Shown here piece after piece: positions 17,477 through 27,000 of a DNA stretch of 64,000 nucleotides; the first letter of the stretch is position 1, and each line of letters opens with the position of its first letter. Under the pieces are notes generated by a model, which saw only the letters and a program-made list of their open reading frames with translations, was not told the DNA's origin and did no database searches. This DNA is from JAZOTM01 sp045657625. GTDB taxonomy: Bacteria; Bacillota; Clostridia; Lachnospirales; Lachnospiraceae. The DNA is taken from positions 69,106-133,105 of the forward strand of contig JAZOTM010000014.1 in the NCBI GenBank assembly GCA_045657625.1, written 5' to 3'. The position numbers and the translations under genes were made by a program.

Positions 17477-19327
17477 ATGGATAAATTTATTTTGAATTTA
17501 ATTCATCGTCCTGAAATGGTACCGGAATATGCAGAGAAGGTTACCGGACAGGGAAAAACAGAAGATATCGGTAGAAAAGCATTGTTGACCGAGTCTTTGG
17601 ATATTTTTAAGACACAGCAGAGACTGGCGCATGAGAATGGGTTGAAGACGACCATTCAGATGACATACGCTTCTCTTTTTAATGACGAGGCAGTGGAACT
17701 GGCAAAGGCTGACCATGAAAAATATGGGGATGAAATTGGTTTGTCTTTACTGGGACTTCCTTGTAAAGAATTCCGTGAGAAATACAATACAAAGGATTTC
17801 TGTATTTGGATGTTCTCTATGGAAGATAAAAAAGAAATCGTCAATGACGTATTTGAAAAATTCTATGGAAGATTTGGATTTTATCCGGAATCTACCAGTT
17901 CATATTATATGGATGCGGACTTGATCAACTATATCAAGGAGACATACCCAACTGTAAAATGTGCCGTTGCTACTTGCTGGGAAGAAGGCCCGAAAGCTTA
18001 TCATACCTGCAACAACTCTTGGTACACATTGTTTGACGGTGGCCCATGGGCTCCATGGATTCCAAGTAAGCAGAATACCCATGCGCCTGCAGCAAACGAA
18101 GCAGAAGATAGTGGTATCGTAGCAATCCCGCATTTGTCCAGAGATTTGATCGCTTGCTACGATGGAAATGGTTCCAACTTTGGTACCCACCCACAGAACG
18201 TACTTCGCGGTATGATCTATGATAGCAAGACTTGGGAATTCCCATATTTCTACAACTTAGTAGATCAGTACAGAGATTTGGAAAAATACAACAACGGTTA
18301 TGCATACAACATGATGTTTGTAGGACCCGGTTGGATGAACAAAATGGGCCGTTGGGAAGCACCTTATGAACTTTTGTTAAAGTCTTATGAAGAAGGCTGT
18401 GCTTACTACGGAAAATTGAAAAAAGAAGGCAAACTTGCAGATTTAACCATGTCTGAGTTTGCAGATTACTATAGAGAAAAGAAGGGCTACACCGAACCGG
18501 AATGCGCACTTTGGAGAGATATTTTATATGGCTCTGACAAGCAGGTATTCTGGTATTGCGATCCATTTATGCGTGCGTGTGTCAACATGGACCAGGGTGG
18601 TGCAATCGTAGACTTACGTCCATATGCTGCAAAATTAGAATGGCCGGTAGGTATCGGTACCAAACACGTACAGGATGCTTCTTATCCATTCTTGATTCAG
18701 GAAAAATACAGAGCAGGTTACTTCACACATTACGCCGGAGAAGGTACAGTTCGTAGTGCAAAGGTTTGCTACAATGGCGAAGAAGTAGATTTATGCCTCT
18801 GCCGTACCAAGGCTCATTTTTCAGAGGAAATGATTGATGGTAAGAAGAATCGTGTGCTCACCTTAGATCCGGTAGATATTGAATTTGCTGATTTGACTGT
18901 GACTCTTCAGACCAAGGAATACTTTGAAGAAGGAAGTAGCAAGATTCGCATTTCCAGAAAGATTCTTTCCATGAGTCGCCCGGATGCAAAGGTAGAAATC
19001 AACGAATATATGGTGGCTTGCTACGGTACAACAGAATATCCGGAAGACATGACCGGTATCTTGTTGACTGCAAAGGGAACCAGCGAAGAAAGCATTTCTT
19101 ACGAATATCGTTGTAGAGAAGCAGACGTGGAAGCAGGATATGATATGTCTGCAGTGATTTCTGCTATTGATACGAAGGTTTCTTTATTGGCGGATAAAGA
19201 GGCAAATGCAGTTGGTTATGTAAAAGAAGGTTATGCTTTCTCCCCAATGTTTACTTTAGGCTATAAAAAAGATTTGTCAGAGAAGGAGGTATTTGAAACA
19301 TGGCTCAGTCTGGAAAAGGCAAATTAA
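17477..19327 (+). CDS. Uncharacterised 616-residue protein of the galactoside regulon
   Basis: I do not recognise a named family. The start ATG 17477 follows GGGAAGGG. No signal peptide is present, so it is cytoplasmic. The N-terminal 280 residues read like a (beta/alpha) barrel of the polysaccharide-deacetylase/GH57/GH38 kind: a region LLTESLDIFKTQQRLAHENG, then TTIQMTYASLF, YGDEIGLSLLG, a FGFYPESTSSYYMDADLINY segment, a Trp-rich loop DGGPWAPWIPS and IPHLSRDL. A linker and a beta-rich C-terminal half (from about residue 380) follow. The LacI operator in its promoter ties it to the GH42/importer genes, so a role in processing a galactose-containing glycan is inferred. It ends overlapping a small zinc-ribbon gene by 28 bases. 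Confidence 0.75.
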   Translation: MDKFILNLIHRPEMVPEYAEKVTGQGKTEDIGRKALLTESLDIFKTQQRLAHENGLKTTIQMTYASLFNDEAVELAKADHEKYGDEIGLSLLGLPCKEFREKYNTKDFCIWMFSMEDKKEIVNDVFEKFYGRFGFYPESTSSYYMDADLINYIKETYPTVKCAVATCWEEGPKAYHTCNNSWYTLFDGGPWAPWIPSKQNTHAPAANEAEDSGIVAIPHLSRDLIACYDGNGSNFGTHPQNVLRGMIYDSKTWEFPYFYNLVDQYRDLEKYNNGYAYNMMFVGPGWMNKMGRWEAPYELLLKSYEEGCAYYGKLKKEGKLADLTMSEFADYYREKKGYTEPECALWRDILYGSDKQVFWYCDPFMRACVNMDQGGAIVDLRPYAAKLEWPVGIGTKHVQDASYPFLIQEKYRAGYFTHYAGEGTVRSAKVCYNGEEVDLCLCRTKAHFSEEMIDGKKNRVLTLDPVDIEFADLTVTLQTKEYFEEGSSKIRISRKILSMSRPDAKVEINEYMVACYGTTEYPEDMTGILLTAKGTSEESISYEYRCREADVEAGYDMSAVISAIDTKVSLLADKEANAVGYVKEGYAFSPMFTLGYKKDLSEKEVFETWLSLEKAN

Positions 19328-19518
19328 ACTACCGTTGTCCATCTTGCTTTGCAAGAGATTTGGATATTGATATGTTTTATGATAAAGAGAAGGATGAATA
19401 TTATTGCCTTCGTTGCCAGTTTGTAGGAAAAGAACAGGACATTCTGGCTGGGAACGAAATGATTCGTACCCGTTATAAAGCAATGCACGACAGAATTACA
19501 AAATTTGATTTTGATTAA
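19300..19518 (+). CDS. Small zinc-ribbon protein
   Basis: A 72-residue protein with two CxxC knuckles: CPSC near residue 13 and CLRC near residue 36, with an aromatic/charged segment between (DMFYDKEKDEYY). This is a classical zinc-ribbon of about 30 residues followed by a helical tail. The ATG at 19300 has AAGGAGG at 19283-19289, and the gene overlaps the end of the 616-residue gene by 28 bases in another frame, so the two are translationally linked. The function is unknown to me; nucleic-acid or protein binding is possible. Confidence 0.75.
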   Translation: MAQSGKGKLNYRCPSCFARDLDIDMFYDKEKDEYYCLRCQFVGKEQDILAGNEMIRTRYKAMHDRITKFDFD

Positions 19519-19531
19519 CCCCCCTTATATT

Positions 19532-19612
19532 ACGTCCCAATTCTGCCACTTCGGTGGCAGAGTATCTGAGGACATGCTGATTTTATCAGTGTTTGCCTTG
19601 GATTTGGGGCGT
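19532..19612 (+). ncRNA. Candidate structured RNA, three-way junction
   Basis: The intergenic segment folds on paper into a three-way junction. The closing helix is ACGTCCCAA (19532-19540) with TTGGGGCGT (19604-19612), 9 pairs with one wobble. A perfect hairpin CTGCCAC-TTCG-GTGGCAG (19543-19560) carries a UUCG tetraloop. A third helix is GCTGAT-TTT-ATCAGT (19576-19590). The linkers are 15 and 13 bases long. No T run follows, so it is not a terminator. It lies 67 bases upstream of the AraC gene start and does not match a riboswitch class I can recall. Its function is unknown. Confidence 0.45.
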
Positions 19613-19678
19613 ATCTTACATTGAGAAAAACATGGATTTTTGTTAAGATTATGGAAAGAAATACCCGGAGGAGATTTT

Positions 19679-20611
19679 ATGGGCAGAAAAAAGAGAGAGA
19701 CAATCGAATTTCGATTTTATGATATACCGCAGAACTCCAGTGTGTTGGCTTTGTTGGGGGACAATTGGATACGCTATTACGGTACAGATGAGAAATATCT
19801 ACATTTTCATAACTTAATGGAAATCGGATTTTGCCATTACGGCAATGGAGAATTGATTTTAGATCAAAAAAGATATCATTATGAGGACAACATGTTTTCT
19901 GTGATACCTGCAAATTATCCCCATACTACTTTGAGTGAAAAAAAGGATTTTTGGGAGTATATTTTTGTGGATCCGGATGCGCTTGTAATGGAAATGTATC
20001 CCAATAATCCTGCGATGCAAAGAGAAGCGTTGGACGTGATTAATAAAAGAGCGGATTTGCTAAAGGCCGAGGATTTTCCGGAAATGGCCAATATTATCAA
20101 GATTATGATTGAAGAAATGCGTGGTGAGAAATCCCATCATTTAGAAGTGTGCGATCATTTGGCTCAAGTGTTCCAATTACATTTGATTCGTTTACATGAA
20201 AAATTAGGTTCTGATAGCCGTTCTTCCATGAAACAGTGGAACAACGAGGAAATCATTCCTGCCTTGGAATATGTGGATGATCATTATGCAGAAAACATCA
20301 AAGCGGGAGATCTGGCAAAGGCTTGTAGCATGAGTGAAAGCCATTTCCGCCGTATTTTTGAGACTTATATGAAAATGTCACCCATCGAATATGTGAATTT
20401 GGTTCGTATTCAAAAAGCATGCCAAATTTTGAAAAAGACCAATCATTCTATGGATACAGTGGCAGCAGAGTGTGGTTTCCCAACCACCTCCACTTTTAAT
20501 CGTAATTTTAAAAAATATTTGGATACCTCTCCATATCAATGGAAAATTAATCGTGACAATTTTAGCAGTAAAATACAGAATTTTAACATATCTGCCCTAA
20601 AGGGTTGGTAA
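19679..20611 (+). CDS. AraC family transcriptional regulator
   Basis: A 310-residue regulator. The ATG 19679 follows CGGAGGAG. An N-terminal cupin-like sugar-sensing domain is visible (LHFHNLMEIGFCHYGNGELIL, then VIPANYPHTT). The C-terminal AraC DNA-binding domain has two helix-turn-helices: NIKAGDLAKACSMSESHFRRIF and MDTVAAECGFPTTSTFNRNF followed by the canonical SPYQWK. It precedes, in the same direction, a second sugar importer, GH2 and GH53 genes. A -10 element at 20706 without a good -35 fits activation by this protein. It ends in a strong terminator. Confidence 0.92.
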   Translation: MGRKKRETIEFRFYDIPQNSSVLALLGDNWIRYYGTDEKYLHFHNLMEIGFCHYGNGELILDQKRYHYEDNMFSVIPANYPHTTLSEKKDFWEYIFVDPDALVMEMYPNNPAMQREALDVINKRADLLKAEDFPEMANIIKIMIEEMRGEKSHHLEVCDHLAQVFQLHLIRLHEKLGSDSRSSMKQWNNEEIIPALEYVDDHYAENIKAGDLAKACSMSESHFRRIFETYMKMSPIEYVNLVRIQKACQILKKTNHSMDTVAAECGFPTTSTFNRNFKKYLDTSPYQWKINRDNFSSKIQNFNISALKGW

Positions 20612-20631
20612 AATTCGTCAAAAATTTGACA

Positions 20632-20669
20632 AAAAAGTGCAATAGAAAGTCGAAATTGCACTTTTTTTG
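20632..20669 (+). terminator. Terminator after the araC-type gene
   Basis: AAAAAGTGCAAT and ATTGCACTTTTT flank a 10-base loop, with a T run. Confidence 0.88.
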
Positions 20670-20705
20670 TTTGATTTCATGGGGTAATTTTCAGCTCGAA
20701 TTGGT

Positions 20706-20711
20706 TATAAT
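20706..20711 (+). promoter_or_regulatory. -10 element of a probable activator-dependent promoter
   Basis: A perfect TATAAT is present about 120 bases before the second binding-protein gene. The region 17 bases upstream (around 20683-20688) has no recognisable -35, consistent with an AraC-activated promoter. Confidence 0.5.
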
Positions 20712-20829
20712 ATACATACATTCCAAGAAAAGAAGCGAGTAATTGTTAAAAATTACCACAGAGTTTTCGAAAATGCGTCTTTTTTTGAGAAGGTACTATA
20801 TTTTTTTCAAAGATTTGGGAGGAAAAACT

Positions 20830-22194
20830 ATGAAAAGAAAAGCGGTATCGGTACTTCTTGTAGCAAGCATGGCTGCAACGATGTTGGTAGGATGTGGAGA
20901 CACAGCTTCTACAGATACAACATCTGATAGCACAGCTTCTACAGAAAGCACAACAGATGAAAGCACAGCAACAGCTGATGTGGCATCCGAAGGGGAGCAT
21001 ACACTTTCTGTATATGCATGGGATGCAAACTTCAATATTCCAGCATTGGAAGCAGCTGCTGAAGCTTACAAAGAGGTTGATCCGGAGTTCGAATTGAACA
21101 TCATTGAACAGTCTCAGTCATCTGATGTAGAAGATGCAATTACACTTGCAGGTTCTTCAGGAGATTACAGTCAGTTACCTGACATCGTATTATTCCAGGA
21201 TCACTACATTCAGAGATATGTAACTGATTATCCGGATGCATTCGTATCTGTTGATGATGCAGATGTTGATTGGTCTGATTTCGGTGAAGAAAAACTTTCT
21301 TACTCTACAGTAAACGGTGTTCATTATGGATTCCCGGTAGATAACGGAACAGTTATTTTCGCTTACAGAACAGATATCTTGGAAGAAGCCGGATACACAA
21401 TTGACGATGTAACAGGTGTTACATGGGATGAGTGGATTGAAATTGGTTCTGACGTTTATGAGAAGACAGGAAAATATCTCCTTTCTATGGACGGAGATGG
21501 AAATGATCTTCCTTACATGATGCTTCAGGCTGAAGGCGCTTCTCAGTTTAAAGATGGTGCTCCATATATCACAGAAAATGAGACTATGGTAGAAATCATC
21601 GATGTAATCACAAGAGCCGTAGAAGCAAATGCACTTTATCTTGCAAATGACTGGTCAGATTACACAGATCAGACAATCGTTGGCGATATGGTTGCAGGTG
21701 TTATGAACGGTAACTGGATTATTCCTACAATTGAACAGGTTTCTGAAAACAGCGGAAAATGGGCAATTACTTCTATGCCTACATTAAGCGGTGAAGAAGG
21801 ATATGCTTCTAACGGTGGTTCTTCTCTTTACATCACAGGAAACTGCACAAAAGTTGATCTTGCAAAAGACTTCTTAGCATACACATTCGGTGGTGGAGAA
21901 GGTTCTACTTATACATATGACAACGCATTAAAGAACGGTGGCGTTATCACAACATGTATCTCAGCTGGTCAGTCAGATGTTTACAACGAAGGTGTTGAAT
22001 ACTTCAATGGACAGGCTATCTACGCTGATATCGTAGCAATGGGAGCAAACGTTCCTGTAGTAGAGCAGAGTGATTATCACTACACATGCCGTACTTATGT
22101 AGCTGCAGCAATTCACAACATCATTGAAGGTGCAGATCTTACATCCGCATTACAGGATGCTGAAGATCAGTTGAACTTCGATATGGGAAACTAA
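20830..22194 (+). CDS. ABC importer sugar-binding lipoprotein, second system
   Basis: A 454-residue family 1 solute-binding lipoprotein. The ATG 20830 follows GGGAGG; the 29 residues before it in frame have no protein character. The lipobox is MLVGC, followed by a Ser/Thr/Asp linker. The mature part begins HTLSVYAWDANFNIPAL and contains the family feature GVMNGNWIIPTIEQ and QAEGASQF. It heads the second importer operon (20830-27118), under the AraC-type regulator upstream. The ligand is inferred to be a galactan-derived oligosaccharide from the downstream GH2 and GH53 genes. It is followed by a perfect hairpin, as in the first system. Confidence 0.92.
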   Translation: MKRKAVSVLLVASMAATMLVGCGDTASTDTTSDSTASTESTTDESTATADVASEGEHTLSVYAWDANFNIPALEAAAEAYKEVDPEFELNIIEQSQSSDVEDAITLAGSSGDYSQLPDIVLFQDHYIQRYVTDYPDAFVSVDDADVDWSDFGEEKLSYSTVNGVHYGFPVDNGTVIFAYRTDILEEAGYTIDDVTGVTWDEWIEIGSDVYEKTGKYLLSMDGDGNDLPYMMLQAEGASQFKDGAPYITENETMVEIIDVITRAVEANALYLANDWSDYTDQTIVGDMVAGVMNGNWIIPTIEQVSENSGKWAITSMPTLSGEEGYASNGGSSLYITGNCTKVDLAKDFLAYTFGGGEGSTYTYDNALKNGGVITTCISAGQSDVYNEGVEYFNGQAIYADIVAMGANVPVVEQSDYHYTCRTYVAAAIHNIIEGADLTSALQDAEDQLNFDMGN

Positions 22195-22209
22195 GCAATT
22201 AGTATTTAC

Positions 22210-22238
22210 GGGGAATCGGAGTTTTCCGATTCCCCAAT
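22210..22238 (+). promoter_or_regulatory. Intercistronic stem-loop after the second binding protein
   Basis: GGGGAATCGGA and TCCGATTCCCC form a perfect 11-bp stem with a 4-base loop and a weak AATTTTAT tail. It probably attenuates or stabilises transcripts between binding protein and permeases. Confidence 0.78.
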
Positions 22239-22325
22239 TTTATGTAAGGATGGCGGTTTGGCCATCAAGTGAAGCAACTTGATTTTAAGGAATCAACGAG
22301 AGCGAATTAGAAGGGGGACCTCGTT

Positions 22326-23210
22326 TTGGAAAAGAAGAAAAAAGGTTTCAGCGTCACCGCGAAACAGAAAGCAGCAGGATGGGCTTTTCTTACTCCGGCG
22401 ACAATCTTTATTTTTGTAATGAGTTTTTGGCCGATGTTTTCGGCTTTCTTAACAGCCTTTAAAACAGGCTCATCTGCCAACATGGTTTGGGCAGAACCTA
22501 TTTTTTACAACTTTAAAAGAATGATTCAGGATAAATTATTTATCCGTGCAATGGGAAATACATTCCTTTACTTGATTATTGAAGTTCCGATCATGCTGAC
22601 ACTCGCAATTTTGTTGGCACAGATTTTAAATAACAAAGATTTGAAATTCAAAGGATTCTTCCGTACTTGCGTATTCTTACCATGTGCGACATCTTTGGTA
22701 TCCTATGCGTTGATTTTTAAATCTTTATTTGCAACCAACGGATTCTTAAATGGTTTATTTGGCACCAACATCAATTGGCTTGGTACAGAATTCACAGCAA
22801 AAATCGTAATTATCATTGCTTTGATTTGGAGATGGACCGGTTACAATATGGTATTTTATTTGGCTGGCTTGCAGAATATTGAATATTCCGTATACGAAGC
22901 AGCAAAAATTGACGGAGCCAATGGTTGGAAGACTTTCTGGCACATTACCGTGCCACTTTTGAAACCTACCATCGTAATGACCTTTATCATGTCTATCAAT
23001 GGTACCTTACAGTTGTTTGATGAATCTGTAAACTTGACAAAGGGTGGACCTGCAAACTCAACCATCACCATGTCACATTACATTTACAACATTTCCTTCG
23101 GGGAAGGTGTTGCGAACTTTGGATATGCATCTGCATTGTCCTTCATCGTATTTATTATGGTGGCAGTCCTTGCCGCAATCAACATGAAAGTAGGTGATAC
23201 ACGTGATTAA
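22326..23210 (+). CDS. Sugar ABC importer permease, UgpA/MalF-like
   Basis: A 294-residue permease with six membrane segments and the ATPase-docking EAA loop YEAAKIDGANGWKTFWHITVP near residue 195. The start is a TTG at 22326 preceded by AAGGGGG, with the basic N-terminus EKKKKGFSVTAKQKAAGWAF expected in the family. It overlaps the start of the next permease. Lacks the MalF N-terminal extension seen in the first system, placing it nearer the UgpA-type group. Confidence 0.92.
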   Translation: MEKKKKGFSVTAKQKAAGWAFLTPATIFIFVMSFWPMFSAFLTAFKTGSSANMVWAEPIFYNFKRMIQDKLFIRAMGNTFLYLIIEVPIMLTLAILLAQILNNKDLKFKGFFRTCVFLPCATSLVSYALIFKSLFATNGFLNGLFGTNINWLGTEFTAKIVIIIALIWRWTGYNMVFYLAGLQNIEYSVYEAAKIDGANGWKTFWHITVPLLKPTIVMTFIMSINGTLQLFDESVNLTKGGPANSTITMSHYIYNISFGEGVANFGYASALSFIVFIMVAVLAAINMKVGDTRD

Positions 23211-24030
23211 GAAAAAAGGTTCTGCGATTCAGAGAAGATTGATTCCAAGTTACATTTTCCTAATCATTGTATCTTTCTTTTCTGTATTTCCGCTTTATTG
23301 GATGATTACAGCTGCTACGAATACTACAGTAGAAGTAGCAAGAGGAAAAGTTTGGTTTGGTACCCATGCATTGGAAAACTTCCAGAAATTGATTGCTCAG
23401 ACCAACTTGGGAACAACTATGTACAATTCCTTCCTGTATGCAACGATGCAAACAATTTTGTGTTTGTTTATCTGTTCTTTGGCAGGTTATGGATTTGAAT
23501 TGTATCATGACAAAGGAAAAGATCGTTTATTTGCTATCTTGCTGTTAGCAATGATGGTTCCGCAGGTAGCTACATTGATTCCTTTGTTTAAGATGATGAG
23601 TAAAATGCATTTGTTAAACACCGTGTGGGGCTTTGTATTACCTGCAATTTCCACACCGTTTATGATTATGATGTTTCGTCAGAATTCCAGAAACTTCCCA
23701 CCGGATATTTTGGAAGCTGCAAGAATTGACGGACTTGGAGAATTTAAGATTTTCTTCAAGATGTACTTGCCAATTATGAAATCCACTTATGCAGCTGCAG
23801 CAGTTATTTGCTTCATGAATGCGTGGAATGCATATATGTGGCCAAAGGTTGTTATGAGTGACAATCGTGCACAGACAATGCCTATGTTGATTGCAAACTT
23901 AGCTGGTGGATACACCATTGATTATGGGGTATTGATGATGGGCGTATTGTTCTGCTCTATCCCAACGATGGTTATTTTCTTTGTATTACAGAAACAGTTT
24001 GCAGAAGGTATTACCGGTGCAGTGAAATAG
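23203..24030 (+). CDS. Sugar ABC importer permease, UgpE/MalG-like
   Basis: A permease of about 275 residues, partner of the preceding gene. The EAA loop is LEAARIDGLGEFKIFFKMYLP. The C-terminus KQFAEGITGAVK is characteristic. Two GTG codons are possible starts, 23194 and 23203; 23203 is preferred because AGGTG lies about six bases upstream. Either way the start overlaps the upstream gene's stop. The GH2 gene follows after 19 bases, so the importer and enzyme are co-transcribed. Confidence 0.9.
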   Translation: MIKKKGSAIQRRLIPSYIFLIIVSFFSVFPLYWMITAATNTTVEVARGKVWFGTHALENFQKLIAQTNLGTTMYNSFLYATMQTILCLFICSLAGYGFELYHDKGKDRLFAILLLAMMVPQVATLIPLFKMMSKMHLLNTVWGFVLPAISTPFMIMMFRQNSRNFPPDILEAARIDGLGEFKIFFKMYLPIMKSTYAAAAVICFMNAWNAYMWPKVVMSDNRAQTMPMLIANLAGGYTIDYGVLMMGVLFCSIPTMVIFFVLQKQFAEGITGAVK

Positions 24031-24049
24031 CACAAGGAGAAGAGAGAGA

Positions 24050-27000
24050 ATGAAGGAGTTTCAGTTTGATATTGTAAAAAATATAGAGATCGTAGAGCAG
24101 AATCGCTTACCGGCCCATTCTGCCCATGTTTCCTATCGAACGATGGAGGAATTATTTTTAGAAAAAAGCTCGCTACGCATGAGTCTGGATGGTGTGTGGA
24201 AATTTCACTATGCAAAAAATCCGGCTCTTGCTCCGGAAAACTTTTTCCAAAAAGATTTTAACGATCAAGGGTTTGATGAAATCCGTGTTCCGGCCCACAT
24301 CCAGATGGAGGGATATGATAAACCACAATATGTAAACGTACAATATCCCTGGGACGGATTGCAGCAGGTAGAACCTGGGGAGGTTCCGGAGGAGTTTAAT
24401 CCGACTGCTAGTTATCGTAAAACCTTCGTTTTACCGGAGAGTTTTCAAAAGAACCCAGTGCGTATTTGCTTTGAAGGTGTAGAAAGTGGATTCGCTGTGT
24501 GGCTGAACGGTCATTATGTGGGCTACAGCGAAGATACTTTTGATGCCTCTGAGTTTGATTTGACAGAGTACTTAGAAGAAGAAAACGTATTGGCTGTGCA
24601 GGTGTTCAAGTGGACACCTAGCAGCTGGTGCGAAGATCAGGATTTCTTCCGATTTTCCGGTATTTTCCGTAGCGTTTATTTGCAGTCTGTTCCGGAATTG
24701 CATTTGGAAGACGTGAAAATATTGGCGGATTTGGAAGATGATTACGTAGATGGAGAATTGGATGTTACCTTGCAGTTAACAGGAGAGGGTTCTGTAGAAT
24801 ATTGTCTCTTAGATGAGGACAAGGTGATTTTGCAGGGAGAATCCAAGGTACAGGCAGATGGTCAGGTACGTATCACGGAATTCGTGAAAAAACCAAAGAA
24901 GTGGAGCGCAGAGGCACCAAATCTTTACCGTTTGATTTTGACCATGAAGGATGCACAAAATGAAGTGGTGGAAATTACGACACAAAACGTGGGATTCCGT
25001 CGCTTTGAAATGATTGACGGCATTATGTGTATCAATGGAAAACGCATTGTATTTAAAGGTGTAAATCGCCACGAATTTAATGCAAACGTAGGTCGCGTGC
25101 CGGTGAAGGAAGATGCCATCAAAGATGTGATTACCATGAAGGCGAATAACATCAATGCCATTCGTACCAGCCATTATCCGGATGCGGAGCTTCTTTATGA
25201 TTTGTGTGATCAGTATGGTTTGTACATGATTGCAGAAAATAATATGGAATCCCATGGAAGTTGGGATGCAGTGCTTCGCAAGACAAAAGATCCGTCTTAT
25301 GCGTTGCCGAAGGATCACAAGGAATATTTACCAATGCTGTTGGATCGTGTGAATTCTTGCTATCAGAGAGACAAGAATCATCCATCGATTTTGATTTGGT
25401 CTATTGGAAATGAGTCTTATGGCGGAACGGTTCCCCTTGCTATGAGCAATAAATTCCGGGAATTGGATCAAAGTCGTTTGGTACATTATGAAGGTCTTTT
25501 CAATGATAGAAGTTGCCCGGATACCAGTGATATGGAAAGTCAGATGTATCCACCGGTGGAACGTATTGAGAAATATCTGAAAGAAAATAAGGAAAAACCA
25601 TTTATTTGTTGTGAATATACCCATGCTATGGGAAATTCCTGTGGTGGTATGCACAAATATACAGATTTATCCGATCGGGAGCCTCGCTACCAAGGAGGAT
25701 TTATTTGGGATTATATTGATCAGTCCATTACGAAAAAAAATCGTTATGGAAAGGAATTCCAAGCATGTGGTGGAGACCATGGGGATCGTCCTACAGACTA
25801 TAATTTCAGTGGAAACGGCATTGTATACGGTGGGGACAGAAATCCATCTCCAAAGATGCAGGAGGTGAAGTTTAATTACCAAAATATTTCAATAGCTTTT
25901 GATGAAAAAAATATAATCGTAAAGAATAAATTCTTGTTTACGAACACCAGAAAATTTGACGCTTTCTTGATCTTACAGAAGAATGGCGAAGAAATCATGG
26001 TGGATATCCTGGAATTACCGGTGGCACCGTTATCTGAGAGTTCTTTTGAAATTCCGGAGAAGTTCTTCCTTCGTATGGATGTAGAAAGAAATACGGCGCT
26101 TCGTTTGGGAGAGGCAGAACCGGAATTCGCGATTACCGTATCTTTTCGATTAAAAAAAGCAACCATGTATGCTCCGGCGGGACATGAGGTGGCCTTCGGA
26201 CAGCATGTGCATAAAGTGGAGGTAAAACCCTACATTACCGAAAAAAAACTGCACGTTGTGCATGGTACTTTGAATACCGGCGTGAAAGGTGAGCATTTTA
26301 CTGCATTATTCTCTCATACCAATGCAGCTTTGGTTTCTTATGTATACGCTGGAAAGGAAATGATTGCGGATATACCAAAACCGAATTTCTGGAGGGCTCC
26401 TACAGATAACGATCGTGGAAATTTAATGCCACAGCGTTATGCCCAGTGGAAAATTGCCAGTCAGTATATATCTGGATTGTGTAAGGATAAATGGGTAGAT
26501 ACTTCACCGGTGGTAAAGGAAGAGGAAAACTCTGTATTGGTTAGTTTCCGCTATTATATGCCTACTACACCGGCTTCTGAATGTGAAGTGCTTTATCGTG
26601 TATTTGGAGATGGTACCATAGAGACCACTTTGAATATGGATGTGCCGAAGGAACTGGGAGATATGCCGGAATACGGAATGCTTTTCAAGTTCGATGCGGA
26701 TTACAATCGCCTTCGCTACTATGGTATGGGACCGGAAGAAAATTATCTGGATAAGGTACGTGGTGCCAGACTTGGTTTGTATGAATTACATGTAGAAGAT
26801 AATATGGCTCAATATTTAAGACCACAGGAATGTGGAAACCGTACCGGCGTTCGTTACGCAGAGCTTTTGGATCGCAAGGGTAGAGGAATTCGTTTCTTTG
26901 GAGATGAATTATCCTTCTCCGCACTTCCTTTCACCCCTCATGAAATGGAAAATGCGTTGCATCCATACGAACTACCAAATGTGCATTATACCGTTGTACG

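Noticed and set aside
17970..18566. A 198-residue minus-strand open frame inside the 616-residue gene
   Set aside because: It has a Cys/Ser/His-rich shadow composition, no ribosome site, and lies wholly within a well-supported gene.
19562..19575. CTGAGGA in the three-way-junction RNA fits the CUGANGA core of a hammerhead ribozyme
   Set aside because: The required GAAA and cleavage-site triplet are not in the right places after the following helix; only the short core matches by chance.
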